Shown in pieces: positions 26,701-36,081 of a stretch of 64,000 bases of DNA. The DNA lies in NCBI GenBank assembly GCA_048270225.1, contig JBLWTG010000006.1, positions 1 to 64,000 of the forward strand, in the 5' to 3' direction. Below the pieces are notes generated by a model, which ran no database searches, was not told where the DNA came from, and was given only the letters and a program-made list of their open reading frames with translations. The DNA is from Allopusillimonas sp048270225 (GTDB taxonomy: Bacteria > Pseudomonadota > Gammaproteobacteria > Burkholderiales > Burkholderiaceae_B). Every line of letters starts with the position of its first letter. The stretch's first letter is position 1. The position numbers and the translations under genes were made by a program.

Positions 26701-28104
26701 ATGGCTCAAACCTTGTATGACAAACTCTGGGGCGCGCATGTCGTGCACCAGGAATCCGACGGCACCTGTTTGCTCTATATCGACCGCCACCTGGTGCACG
26801 AAGTCACCAGCCCGCAGGCGTTCGAGGGCCTGTCCCTGGCCGGGCGCAAGCCCTGGCGCATCAGCGCCAACCTGGCGGTCGCCGATCACAATGTTCCGAC
26901 CACGGCCCGCAGCGAAGGCATCAGCGATCCGGTATCGCGCCTGCAGGTCGACACGCTTGACGACAACTGCGAAAAATACGGTATTACCGAGTTCCGCATG
27001 AATGACAGGCGTCAAGGCATTGTGCACATCATCGGACCGGAGCAGGGCGCAACCCTGCCGGGCATGACCGTCGTCTGCGGCGATTCCCATACGAGCACGC
27101 ACGGCGCCGTTGGCGCGCTGGCTTTCGGTATTGGCACGTCCGAGGTCGAGCATGTGCTGGCCACGCAAACGCTGCTCATGAAGAAAAACAAGAACATGCT
27201 CATCCGCGTCGAGGGCAAGCTGCCGGCAGGCTGCACGGCCAAGGACGTGGTCCTGCATATCATCGGCAAGATCGGCACGGCAGGCGGCACGGGGCACGCC
27301 ATCGAGTTCGCGGGCAGCACCATTCGCGATCTGTCGGTCGAAGGCCGCATGACGGTCTGCAATATGGCCATTGAGGCGGGCGCCCGCTCAGGCATGGTCG
27401 CTGTGGACCAGAAAACCATCGATTATTTTCGCGGCCGGCCTTATGCGCCCACTGGCGTATTGTGGGACCAGGCTGTGCAGTACTGGCGCACCCTGCATAC
27501 CGACGAAGGTGCAAGTTTCGATCGCGTGGTAGAGATCGATGCGCGCGAAATCCTGCCGCAGGTATCATGGGGAACTTCGCCCGAAATGGTGCTGCCGGTG
27601 GACGCCCGGGTACCGGATCCCGACAAGGAAAAGGACGATGTACGCCGCAGCGGTATGGAGCGCGCGCTGCAATATATGGGGCTCAAGCCCAATACGCCGA
27701 TTACCGATATCCGTATCGACCGGGTCTTTATCGGTTCCTGTACGAATGCTCGCATCGAGGATCTGAGGGCGGCGGCGCAGGTTGCCCGCGGCAAGCACGT
27801 AGCGTCGTCGGTCAAGCAGGCCATGGTTGTGCCCGGCTCCGGCCTGGTCAAGACGCAGGCTGAACAGGAAGGCCTGGACAAAATCTTTACCGATGCCGGT
27901 TTCGAATGGCGCGAGCCCGGCTGCTCCATGTGTCTGGCCATGAACGCCGACCGTCTTGAGCCTGGCGAGCGTTGCGCGTCAACCTCCAATCGCAATTTCG
28001 AGGGAAGGCAGGGGCAGGGCGGCCGAACACATCTGGTCAGCCCGGCAATGGCCGCGGCCGCCGCCATTGCGGGCCATTTTGTCGACGTACGCACTTTACG
28101 ATAG
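26701..28104 (+). CDS. leuC: 3-isopropylmalate dehydratase large subunit
   Basis: LeuC (467 residues) binds the [4Fe-4S] cluster and with LeuD isomerises 2- to 3-isopropylmalate in leucine biosynthesis. Seen are GDSHTSTHGAVGALAFGIG, and the cluster cysteines in IGSCTNARIEDL and GCSMCLAMN. AGGA precedes the ATG; a TTG-initiated 19-codon extension was rejected because family proteins begin at MAQTLYDKLW. leuD follows 8 bp later. Confidence 0.97.
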   Translation: MAQTLYDKLWGAHVVHQESDGTCLLYIDRHLVHEVTSPQAFEGLSLAGRKPWRISANLAVADHNVPTTARSEGISDPVSRLQVDTLDDNCEKYGITEFRMNDRRQGIVHIIGPEQGATLPGMTVVCGDSHTSTHGAVGALAFGIGTSEVEHVLATQTLLMKKNKNMLIRVEGKLPAGCTAKDVVLHIIGKIGTAGGTGHAIEFAGSTIRDLSVEGRMTVCNMAIEAGARSGMVAVDQKTIDYFRGRPYAPTGVLWDQAVQYWRTLHTDEGASFDRVVEIDAREILPQVSWGTSPEMVLPVDARVPDPDKEKDDVRRSGMERALQYMGLKPNTPITDIRIDRVFIGSCTNARIEDLRAAAQVARGKHVASSVKQAMVVPGSGLVKTQAEQEGLDKIFTDAGFEWREPGCSMCLAMNADRLEPGERCASTSNRNFEGRQGQGGRTHLVSPAMAAAAAIAGHFVDVRTLR

Positions 28105-28112
28105 GACGCATC

Positions 28113-28763
28113 ATGCAAGCATTTACCCAACATACCGGCCTGGTCGCGCCGCTCGATCGTGAAAACGTTGATACCGACCTGATCATTCCCAAGCAGTTTC
28201 TCAAGTCCATCAAGCGCACCGGCTTCGGGCCCAACCTGTTCGATGAGTTGCGCTATCTGGACCACGGCGAACCGGGCATGGATAACAGCAAGCGCCCGCT
28301 CAATCCCGATTTTGTGCTGAACCAGCCGCGCTACCAGGGCGCATCCATTCTGCTGGCTCGCAAGAATTTCGGCTGCGGCTCGAGTCGCGAGCATGCGCCA
28401 TGGGCGCTGACGCAATATGGGTTTCGGGCCATCATCGCGCCGTCCTATGCGGATATCTTCTTCAACAACAGCTTCAAGAACGGCTTGCTGCCCATCATCC
28501 TGCCCGAACTGCAGGTGGCGCGCCTGTTCGACGAGGTCAAGGCCTTTCCCGGCTACTCGCTGACGGTCGACCTGGAGCGCCAGGTGGTGGTGGCGGCGGA
28601 CGGCCGCGAGCTGGCCTTCGATATCGAACCGTTCCGCAAGCATCTGCTGCTAAACGGGCTGGATGATATTGCGCTGACCCTCCAGAAGTCGGACATGATC
28701 CGGGCCTTCGAAGCCGAACGTCTGGCGCGTCATCCCTGGCTGGAGGTCAGGCCCATCGCCTGA
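28113..28763 (+). CDS. leuD: 3-isopropylmalate dehydratase small subunit
   Basis: LeuD (216 residues) forms the swivel domain of isopropylmalate isomerase with LeuC. VDTDLIIPKQFLK near the N-terminus and NFGCGSSREHAPWAL (about residues 83-97) are diagnostic. AGGA precedes the ATG. leuB begins 40 bp downstream, giving the order leuC-leuD-leuB. Confidence 0.97.
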   Translation: MQAFTQHTGLVAPLDRENVDTDLIIPKQFLKSIKRTGFGPNLFDELRYLDHGEPGMDNSKRPLNPDFVLNQPRYQGASILLARKNFGCGSSREHAPWALTQYGFRAIIAPSYADIFFNNSFKNGLLPIILPELQVARLFDEVKAFPGYSLTVDLERQVVVAADGRELAFDIEPFRKHLLLNGLDDIALTLQKSDMIRAFEAERLARHPWLEVRPIA

Positions 28764-28803
28764 CCGGTGCTGTTGTTTATTTTTCTATATTCTGGATACA
28801 TTC

Positions 28804-29880
28804 ATGACCCACAAGATCGCTGTATTGCCCGGCGACGGCATAGGCACAGAAATTACTGAACAGGCTCAACGCGTGCTGAGCGCGCTCGGCCTGCCTCTGG
28901 AGATGCGTTGCGCGCCGGTCGGCGGCGCAGCCTACGATGCGCTTGGCCACCCGCTGCCCGAATCGACACTGGAGCTGGCCAAGTCGTCCGATGCCGTCCT
29001 GTTCGGCGCGGTGGGCGACTGGAAATACGATAGCCTGGAGCGTGCGCTGCGTCCCGAACAGGCGATTCTGGGCCTGCGCAAGGCGCTGGGTCTGTTTGCC
29101 AATTTGCGTCCGGCCATTCTGTATCCGCAACTGGCCAATGCCTCCTCGCTGAAACCGGAAATCGTGGCTGGCCTGGACATCCTGATTGTGCGGGAACTGA
29201 CCGGCGACATCTATTTCGGCCAGCCACGCGGCGTGCGCACGGTTGAGGAAGGCGTCTTCAAGGGCGAGCGCCAGGGATTTGACACCATGCATTACGCCGA
29301 ATCCGAGGTTCGCCGCATTGCCCATGTGGCATTCCTGGCGGCCAGCAAGCGCCAGAAACGGCTGTGCAGCGTGGACAAGGCCAATGTGCTGGAAACGTCC
29401 CAGTTCTGGCGCGACATCATGATCGATGTGGCCAGGGAATACCCTGATGTGGAGCTGAGCCACATGTACATAGACAATGCCGCCATGCAGCTGGTGCGCG
29501 AGCCCAAGGCCTTCGATGTGGTGGTCACGGGCAATTTGTTCGGAGATATTCTGTCGGACGAGGCGTCCATGCTGACCGGCTCCATCGGCATGCTGCCCTC
29601 GGCTTCGCTCAACGCCTCCAATCAGGGGTTGTATGAGCCCAGTCATGGTTCAGCACCCGATATTGCCGGCAAAAACGTGGCCAATCCGCTGGCCACCATT
29701 CTGTCGGCAGCCATGCTGTTGCGTTATTCCCTCAATGAGGCTGCCCAGGCAGACCGCGTGGAGGCCGCTGTGCAGGCCGTTCTAGAGCAAGGTTTGCGCA
29801 CGGCTGACATCTACGAAACCGGTACAGTCAAGGTGTCGACCAGCGAAATGGGCGATGCGGTGCTCAAGGCGTTACACTAG
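28804..29880 (+). CDS. leuB: 3-isopropylmalate dehydrogenase
   Basis: LeuB (358 residues) oxidatively decarboxylates 3-isopropylmalate with NAD+ to the leucine precursor 2-oxoisocaproate. The N-terminal PGDGIGTEI, the RELTGDIYFG loop, VDKANVLETSQFWR, and the C-terminal NAD-binding HGSAPDIAGKNVANP are all present. Co-directional with leuCD; asd begins 38 bp downstream. Confidence 0.97.
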   Translation: MTHKIAVLPGDGIGTEITEQAQRVLSALGLPLEMRCAPVGGAAYDALGHPLPESTLELAKSSDAVLFGAVGDWKYDSLERALRPEQAILGLRKALGLFANLRPAILYPQLANASSLKPEIVAGLDILIVRELTGDIYFGQPRGVRTVEEGVFKGERQGFDTMHYAESEVRRIAHVAFLAASKRQKRLCSVDKANVLETSQFWRDIMIDVAREYPDVELSHMYIDNAAMQLVREPKAFDVVVTGNLFGDILSDEASMLTGSIGMLPSASLNASNQGLYEPSHGSAPDIAGKNVANPLATILSAAMLLRYSLNEAAQADRVEAAVQAVLEQGLRTADIYETGTVKVSTSEMGDAVLKALH

Positions 29881-29918
29881 CATGACATCCCTGAACAGTT
29901 TTTACGAGTGACAGTTAC

Positions 29919-31049
29919 ATGAGCCAAGCAGTAGGTTTGGTCGGCTGGCGCGGCATGGTGGGTTCAGTCCTCATGCAGCGTATGCGCGACGAAGACGATT
30001 TTTCCCTTTTTCAGCCCGTGTTTTTCTCCACCAGCAATGCCGGTGGAGCGGCACCCGCCTGGGCGGACGGCGCAGGCCCGCTGCAAGATGCTCACGACAT
30101 CGATGCGCTCAAAAAACTGCCGATTATCCTTACTGCTCAGGGAGGCGACTACACCAGTGCAGTCTATCCCAAGCTGCGCGCCGCCGGCTGGGATGGTCTC
30201 TGGATCGACGCGGCCAGCTCGCTGCGCATGGCAGAGGACGCTATTATTGTGCTGGATCCGGTCAACCGCCCGGTCATCGATGCCGCCCTGAAGCGCGGCG
30301 TCAAGAACTTCATCGGCGGTAACTGCACGGTCAGTTGCATGCTGATGGGCCTGGCGGGCCTGTTCAATCAGGACCTCATTGAATGGATGTCCAGCATGAC
30401 CTACCAGGCCGCATCAGGTGGCGGTGCGCAGCATATGCGCGAACTGCTGACCCAGTTCGGTACGCTCAATCAGGCGGTCAGGCCCTTGCTCGACGATCCG
30501 GCCTCAGCGATTCTGGAGATCGATCGCGGCGTGCTGAAGGCTCAGCAGGATCCGGCTTTGCCCGCAGAACACTTCGGGGTGCCGCTGGGCGGCAATCTGA
30601 TTCCCTGGATAGACAAAGACCTGGGCAATGGTGTGTCCCGCGAAGAATGGAAAGCCGAAGCGGAAACCAACAAAATCCTGGGACGAGGCGAGGCCTTCGG
30701 AACCGCCGCCACACCAATTGATGGCCTGTGCGTGCGTATCGGCGCCATGCGCTGCCATAGCCAGGCCTTGACCATCAAGCTCAAGCGCGATGTGCCGCTT
30801 GACGAAATCAGCGATATCCTGCGCCAGGGTTCCGATTGGGCCAAGGTCATTCCCAATGAGCGGGAAGCCAGCATGCGGGATCTCACGCCTGTCGCCGTGA
30901 CCGGCACGCTTGATATCCCGGTCGGCCGTCTGCGCAAGATGTCCATGGGCAGTGAGTACCTGAGTGCATTCACTGTGGGCGATCAGCTTCTGTGGGGTGC
31001 TGCAGAACCCTTGCGCCGCATGTTGCGCATTGCTTTGGGCGAGCTCTGA
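29919..31049 (+). CDS. asd: Aspartate-semialdehyde dehydrogenase
   Basis: This 376-residue enzyme makes aspartate-4-semialdehyde from aspartyl phosphate with NADPH, the branch point to lysine/diaminopimelate, threonine and methionine. The N-terminal VGWRGMVGSVLMQRM and catalytic Cys136 in GGNCTVSCMLMGL mark it as the gamma-proteobacterial Asd type. Placement after leuB and before fimV and truA is typical of Burkholderiales. Confidence 0.97.
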   Translation: MSQAVGLVGWRGMVGSVLMQRMRDEDDFSLFQPVFFSTSNAGGAAPAWADGAGPLQDAHDIDALKKLPIILTAQGGDYTSAVYPKLRAAGWDGLWIDAASSLRMAEDAIIVLDPVNRPVIDAALKRGVKNFIGGNCTVSCMLMGLAGLFNQDLIEWMSSMTYQAASGGGAQHMRELLTQFGTLNQAVRPLLDDPASAILEIDRGVLKAQQDPALPAEHFGVPLGGNLIPWIDKDLGNGVSREEWKAEAETNKILGRGEAFGTAATPIDGLCVRIGAMRCHSQALTIKLKRDVPLDEISDILRQGSDWAKVIPNEREASMRDLTPVAVTGTLDIPVGRLRKMSMGSEYLSAFTVGDQLLWGAAEPLRRMLRIALGEL

Positions 31050-31054
31050 CGACC

Positions 31055-32746
31055 ATGTCCAGGCACCGATCAACGCCGCCGTCTGTCGCTATCGTGACTC
31101 GCCTCAAACCCTGGGCCGTTGCGGTGGCTGCCGCGCTGGCGTGTCAGGTTTCCCTTGCGGCGACCCTGGGCCACTCCCGTCTGGTGTCGGCGCTGGGCCA
31201 GCCCCTGCTTATCGATGTCCAGGTGACCAATCTTGAATCCGCTGACAGCGGCAAGGTCGTCGCTCGGCCGGCGCCGCCAGCCGACTGGGCGGCCGCGGGC
31301 CTGACTCCGCCGGTGGATCTTTCCAGCCTGGTGCTGACGGTAGTCGACGGCTACGCACGGGGCAGCAAAATCATTCAGGTTCGTTCGCCGCAGGCGTTTG
31401 ATAAACCGGTGGCCGATCTGTTGCTGGATGTGCGCATGCCGTCGGGCCAGCAGCGCTATCAGGTCAGCCTGCTGACTCAGGGTGAGGCGCCGGTTCGCCA
31501 GGCGTCGGCGGAAGCCGCTGGTTCGGCCGGAGGCGCCTCGGCAGGTGCAGCCACCAGGTCGATGGCCGGGAAATCCATCCGGGTGCATCGGGGCGATACC
31601 CTTTTTGCCATCGCTCGCAAGCATGCCGTTAAGGGCGTCACCGTCTACCAGATGATGATGGCTTTGCAGCGGGCCAATCCGCAGTCGTTTATCGATGGCA
31701 ATGTCAACCTCGTCAAGGCGGGGGCCAGACTGGTCATGCCTGACATGACGGAGCTGACTGCACTCTCGCGCAGCGAAGCGAAGCGACAGTTCCTGGCCCA
31801 GGCGCAGGCGTTTGCGCAATACAGGCAAAAGCTGGCTGGCACGGTCGATACGGCCGGAAACGCAAGTCAGGCGGCTTCCGGCCTGGTGTCGGCGGGCGGT
31901 AAAGACGCCATGGCTGGCGGGGCGGACAAAGGCCCCCAGGACCAGTTAAAGCTTTCCGGGCGTGCGGACAAGGCCGATGATGATGCGGCCACCCATGCCA
32001 ATATCGACGAGTCGGTCAAGCGCGTTTCCCAGCTCGAAGAAAACGTCCAGCATCTGAACAAGGCGCTGCAGGCTCAGGGCGGTGCGGCCAGCAGCCTCTT
32101 GATGGAAGGGGCGCGTACGCTCTCCGATACCCTGGCGGCAAGCACCGGAGGCAGTGGCACTGCCGGTACGGACGTTGCGGCAGCTGGCGGGAATACGCCT
32201 GGCTCGGTTGCGACGGATGGCGCCAGCAGCACGGCGAATGCCGGCTCCGGCGCGTCTGGCGGCGCGACGGGAGGCAACGCTGCCACGAAATCCGGCACGG
32301 CCGGTTCGGCGGAGGGCGGTGCTGCCGCGAAGCCTGCCACGGAAGGCTCGGCGGGAGGCAATGCCGCCGCGAAGTCTGGCACGGAGGGCTCGACGGCGAT
32401 ACAATCCAGTTCCGGCGCAGCATTGCCGGGCGCCGGTGAACAGCCGGGCGCTGATGGCGCATCGTCATCCCATTCCGCAGGCGCGCAAGATGCAGCGTCG
32501 CCTGATCAGAACTCTACAAAGGCAGGGCAGACCGTGTCGTGGTTCCAAGAACATACACTGGGTGTGATTACTGGTGTTCTGGCGCTGATCGTACTGATCA
32601 TCGCCTGGCTGTTGCGTCGTGCAAATGCTGCGCGGGGCGATGGCCGGGACGGCGTCATCACCGAGGCCATGGTCCAGGAAAAACTCGAGCAGATCAATCT
32701 GGATCTGGCCGGTTCCGAAGACAGTCCGCCAGTGCGTCGCCGATAG
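31055..32746 (+). CDS. fimV: FimV-like LysM-domain inner membrane protein (short form)
   Basis: This 563-residue protein has a signal sequence (about residues 14-34) and the FimV N-terminal domain (LGHSRLVSALGQPLLIDVQV). A LysM domain (about 172-228; IRVHRGDTLFAIARK) is followed by a Gly/Ala/Thr-rich linker with three 14-residue repeats. One transmembrane helix (about 505-525) and a short tail with EKLEQINLDL end the protein. Pseudomonas FimV, which organises polar type IV pilus and signalling functions, is much longer and has C-terminal TPRs; these are missing here. It starts 5 bp after asd. Confidence 0.85.
   Translation: MSRHRSTPPSVAIVTRLKPWAVAVAAALACQVSLAATLGHSRLVSALGQPLLIDVQVTNLESADSGKVVARPAPPADWAAAGLTPPVDLSSLVLTVVDGYARGSKIIQVRSPQAFDKPVADLLLDVRMPSGQQRYQVSLLTQGEAPVRQASAEAAGSAGGASAGAATRSMAGKSIRVHRGDTLFAIARKHAVKGVTVYQMMMALQRANPQSFIDGNVNLVKAGARLVMPDMTELTALSRSEAKRQFLAQAQAFAQYRQKLAGTVDTAGNASQAASGLVSAGGKDAMAGGADKGPQDQLKLSGRADKADDDAATHANIDESVKRVSQLEENVQHLNKALQAQGGAASSLLMEGARTLSDTLAASTGGSGTAGTDVAAAGGNTPGSVATDGASSTANAGSGASGGATGGNAATKSGTAGSAEGGAAAKPATEGSAGGNAAAKSGTEGSTAIQSSSGAALPGAGEQPGADGASSSHSAGAQDAASPDQNSTKAGQTVSWFQEHTLGVITGVLALIVLIIAWLLRRANAARGDGRDGVITEAMVQEKLEQINLDLAGSEDSPPVRRR
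32270..32395 (+). repeat. Three 42-bp tandem repeats inside fimV
   Basis: Units at 32270-32311, 32312-32353 and 32354-32395 each encode 14 residues of pattern GG-x-AA-x-K-x-G/A-T-x-GS-A/T. They are imperfect in DNA (third-position drift) but colinear. They form part of the low-complexity periplasmic linker and are a likely site of length variation between strains. Confidence 0.8.
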
Positions 32747-32752
32747 CCGGCC

Positions 32753-33565
32753 ATGGCGCGTGTAGCCCTGGGCCTGGCGTATGACGGCAGCCCCTGGCAG
32801 GGTTGGCAAACTCAGCCGGGCGGCCGTACTGTGCAGGACACGCTGGAGGCGGCCCTCTCCCGGTTTCTGGATAGTCCTGCTGCCACGATTTGCGCGGGGC
32901 GCACCGACACCGGCGTACATGCATTCACCCAGGTGGTGCATGTGGACACCGACAAGCTCCGTCGCCCCGAGTCCTGGGTGCGCGGAATGAATGCGCTGCT
33001 GCCGGACAGTATTGCCGTTCAGTGGGCGGTGCCGGTGCCCGATGCATTTCATGCAAGATTTTCCGCCACTGCCCGCAGTTATCTCTATATCGTCCGCAAT
33101 GCCCGTGTGCGTTCGCCCATGGTTCAAGGCCGGGTGGGCTGGGTCTACCATGCCCTGCAGTTGGAGCCCATGCGCGACGCCGCGCGACGCCTGATCGGCA
33201 GGCACGATTTCAGCAGTTTCCGCTCTTCCGAATGCCAGGCTGCCAGCCCGGTGCGCGAGCTCGCTGGGCTGGACATACAGCAGAAAGGCGAGTTTTTCTT
33301 TTTTGCGTTTACGGCCAACGCCTTTTTGCACCATATGGTGCGCAATCTGATGGGCGCGCTGATTTACATCGGCCAGGGCAGACAGGATCCGCAGTGGATG
33401 GATGAGCTGCTCGCCGCGCGGGATCGCTGCCGCGCAGCGCCTACCTTCTCGCCCCATGGCCTGTATCTGGCCCATGTGCAGTACCCTGAACAGTTCAGGC
33501 TTCCCATCCTGCAGGCCGATGTGGCGCTGGCCACACACATGGGCATTGCTCGCCTGCCATGCTAA
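32753..33565 (+). CDS. truA: tRNA pseudouridine(38-40) synthase
   Basis: TruA (270 residues) makes pseudouridine at positions 38-40 of the tRNA anticodon arm. The catalytic Asp52 lies in CAGRTDTGVHAFTQVVH, and ARSYLYIVRN and HHMVRNLMGALIYIGQG are family segments. It starts 6 bp after fimV and is co-directional with the leu-asd-fimV genes. Confidence 0.97.
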   Translation: MARVALGLAYDGSPWQGWQTQPGGRTVQDTLEAALSRFLDSPAATICAGRTDTGVHAFTQVVHVDTDKLRRPESWVRGMNALLPDSIAVQWAVPVPDAFHARFSATARSYLYIVRNARVRSPMVQGRVGWVYHALQLEPMRDAARRLIGRHDFSSFRSSECQAASPVRELAGLDIQQKGEFFFFAFTANAFLHHMVRNLMGALIYIGQGRQDPQWMDELLAARDRCRAAPTFSPHGLYLAHVQYPEQFRLPILQADVALATHMGIARLPC

Positions 33566-33749
33566 TGACCAGGCGCTTGCCAAGTGGAGTAGGGGCAGAT
33601 ACTGACGGCGCGGCGAGTGTGAATCGGCTAGAATCCCAGAGTTTTGGTTTGATACATTTTGGCTGACCAAGCCAAGAATGCTGCACCAATTACCCGCCTG
33701 CGCGAGTCACCCCCGCCACAGGTTTTTGCAGTTATCCCGAGTGTGGCCC

Positions 33750-34397
33750 ATGAAATTTTTCTTTTCTTTGTCCAGGATTATCGACTACATCAATACCAAA
33801 GTCGGGCAATCCGTGATCTGGCTGACGCTGCTCGTCGTGCTGGTCAGCGCCATCAACGCCGTGGTGCGTAAAGTATTCAGCGTCAGCTCCAATGCCTGGC
33901 TGGAACTTCAGTGGTATCTGTTTGGCGCCATATTCCTGTTGGCCGCCGGCTATACGTTTTTACGCAACGAACATGTTCGTGTCGATGTGCTGGCCCAAAT
34001 GCTGCCCAAGCGCACGCAGATCAAGATCGAGATTTTCGGTGTCATATTCTTCCTGCTGCCTGCCTGCTGCCTGATTTTCTGGCTGTCGCTGCCATTTTTT
34101 TATGAATCGCTGGTGCTGCATGAACAGTCGTCCAATACGGGCGGGTTGACGCGCTGGCCTGTGAAACTTTTGATTCCGGTCGGGTTCTTTCTGCTGATTC
34201 TTGCCGGAATCTCCCATCTCATCAAATGCATAGGGTATCTGCGCGGCATGTGTCCCGACCCCACCCTCAGGCTTGAAGGCAAGAGCGCCGAAGAAGAACT
34301 GGCAGACGAAATTCTGCGTCAGGCACAGCAGGACGGCAAAGCGCCACAGGGCGCCCCCATTCAGAACAATACGGACGCACAGGGCGGGGGTCGCTGA
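33750..34397 (+). CDS. dctQ: TRAP transporter small permease (DctQ, mannitol/chloroaromatic-type)
   Basis: This 215-residue protein has four helices with the DctQ core (NAWLELQWYLFGAIFLLAAG; NEHVRVDVLAQML) and a hydrophilic C-terminal tail rich in Glu and Gln. The longer form with such a tail is typical of the DctQ that accompanies 500+ residue DctM subunits. It stops 2 bp before the large permease. No DctP gene lies nearby, so the binding protein must come from elsewhere. The upstream extension of the frame is rejected because it lacks membrane-protein character. Confidence 0.88.
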   Translation: MKFFFSLSRIIDYINTKVGQSVIWLTLLVVLVSAINAVVRKVFSVSSNAWLELQWYLFGAIFLLAAGYTFLRNEHVRVDVLAQMLPKRTQIKIEIFGVIFFLLPACCLIFWLSLPFFYESLVLHEQSSNTGGLTRWPVKLLIPVGFFLLILAGISHLIKCIGYLRGMCPDPTLRLEGKSAEEELADEILRQAQQDGKAPQGAPIQNNTDAQGGGR

Positions 34398-34399
34398 TC

Positions 34400-36073
34400 A
34401 TGGAGTTTTTCGTCGACAACCTTGCACCGATCATGTTCTTCAACCTGATCATCTTCTTGCTCTTGGGGTTTCCGGTTGCGTTTTCGCTTGCCGCCACCGG
34501 CATTCTTTATGGCCTGGTCGCCATTGAGCTGGGCCTGATGCAGCCGGCTCTGTTCCAGGCCTTGCCGCAACGCGTGTTCGGCATTGTGTCCAATGACACC
34601 TTGCTCGCCGTACCGTTTTTTACTCTGATGGGGCTCATTCTTGAGCGATCAGGCATGGCCGAGGATCTGCTCGAAACCGTCGGGCAGCTCTTCGGGCCCA
34701 TCCGGGGCGGCCTTGCCATCGCGGTTGTCGTGGTGGGTGCGATGCTTGCTGCCACTACCGGCGTCGTGTCCGCCTCGGTGATTTCCATGGGGCTTATCTC
34801 CCTGCCCATCATGCTGCGCTATGGCTACGACCGCAGACTGGCCACGGGCGTGATAGCAGCGTCCGGCACGCTTTCGCAGATCATTCCGCCTTCCCTGGTG
34901 CTGATTATCCTGGCCGACCAGTTGGGCCGCTCCATTGGTGATATGTATCGGGGCGCGATGCTGCCCGGCATGATACTCGCGGGCAGCTATATCGGCTATG
35001 TGGTCTTGATGTCTTTCATCAAGCCTTCTTTTGCGCCCGCGTTGCCGCCAGAGGCGCGCGTTTACGATCAGCCCAACGGCCGGCGCGGCCTGCGCTCGCT
35101 GACTGCGCTTACGCTGATCGCGGCAGTGGCTGCCTATTTTGCCGTCCAGCATTATTTTCGCGAGCATACCCAGGTGCCGGTGGACGAACGGGTCGTCATC
35201 AGCCTGGTGGCGTGGGGGATTGCCGCACTTGCCATTGCGCTGCTGAACCGGGTCTTGCGGCTCAAACTGCTGTCCCCGATTGCCGAACGGGTGATTTTCG
35301 TCATGATCCCGCCGCTGGCGCTTATTTTCCTGGTGCTCGGCACCATTTTCATCGGTGTTGCGACGCCGACGGAAGGCGGCGCCATGGGCGCGGTCGGCGC
35401 TCTGGTCATGGCGGTGTCACGGGGACGCTTTTCGTGGTCGCTGTTGCGGCAGGCCATGGAAACCACTACCAAGCTCTCGTGTTTTGTCGTGTTCATCCTG
35501 GTCGGCTCCACGGTATTCAGCCTGAGTTTCCGCGGCATCAACGGCGACTTGTGGGTGGAGCATCTGCTGATTGGGCTGCCTGGCGGGCAATGGGGCTTTC
35601 TGATCGTTGTCAGCCTGCTGACTTTCTTCCTGGCCTTTTTCCTGGATTTTTTCGAGCTGGCCTTCATCATTATTCCGCTGCTGGGACCGGTTGCCGACAA
35701 AATGGGCATAGACCTGATCTGGTTCGGCGTGCTGCTGGCGGTCAATATGCAGACTTCTTTCATGCATCCCCCCTTCGGCTTCGCCTTGTTCTATCTGAGG
35801 TCAGTGGCCCCGCGCGAGGATTACAAGGATCGCATCACGGGCAAGCTGATCCCCAAGATCACGACGGGCCAGATATACTGGGGGTCGGTACCCTTTATCA
35901 TTATTCAGATTGTCATGGTGGTGATGGTCATGGTGTTCCCGGGCCTGGTAACGCACTACAAGCATGACGAGAGCAAGGTCGACCCGTCCACCGTTGATTT
36001 CGGCAGCGGGGCCAGCTATGGTCCTGGCCTGTATGGCGGCTCCGATGGCGATGCCGGGGCTGCTTTTCAGTAG
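34400..36073 (+). CDS. dctM: TRAP transporter large permease (DctM), extended form
   Basis: This 557-residue DctM-family permease carries an insertion (about residues 218-300) with two extra hydrophobic segments absent from the 426-residue DctM elsewhere in the window. The family segments GAMLAATTGVVSASVISMGL, ASGTLSQIIPPSLVLIILAD and GVATPTEGGAMGAVGAL are present. It ends in a Gly-rich soluble tail. With the preceding DctQ it makes a complete membrane domain without a co-encoded binding protein. It sits between truA and trpF. Confidence 0.9.
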   Translation: MEFFVDNLAPIMFFNLIIFLLLGFPVAFSLAATGILYGLVAIELGLMQPALFQALPQRVFGIVSNDTLLAVPFFTLMGLILERSGMAEDLLETVGQLFGPIRGGLAIAVVVVGAMLAATTGVVSASVISMGLISLPIMLRYGYDRRLATGVIAASGTLSQIIPPSLVLIILADQLGRSIGDMYRGAMLPGMILAGSYIGYVVLMSFIKPSFAPALPPEARVYDQPNGRRGLRSLTALTLIAAVAAYFAVQHYFREHTQVPVDERVVISLVAWGIAALAIALLNRVLRLKLLSPIAERVIFVMIPPLALIFLVLGTIFIGVATPTEGGAMGAVGALVMAVSRGRFSWSLLRQAMETTTKLSCFVVFILVGSTVFSLSFRGINGDLWVEHLLIGLPGGQWGFLIVVSLLTFFLAFFLDFFELAFIIIPLLGPVADKMGIDLIWFGVLLAVNMQTSFMHPPFGFALFYLRSVAPREDYKDRITGKLIPKITTGQIYWGSVPFIIIQIVMVVMVMVFPGLVTHYKHDESKVDPSTVDFGSGASYGPGLYGGSDGDAGAAFQ

Positions 36074-36081
36074 GGCGCAAC

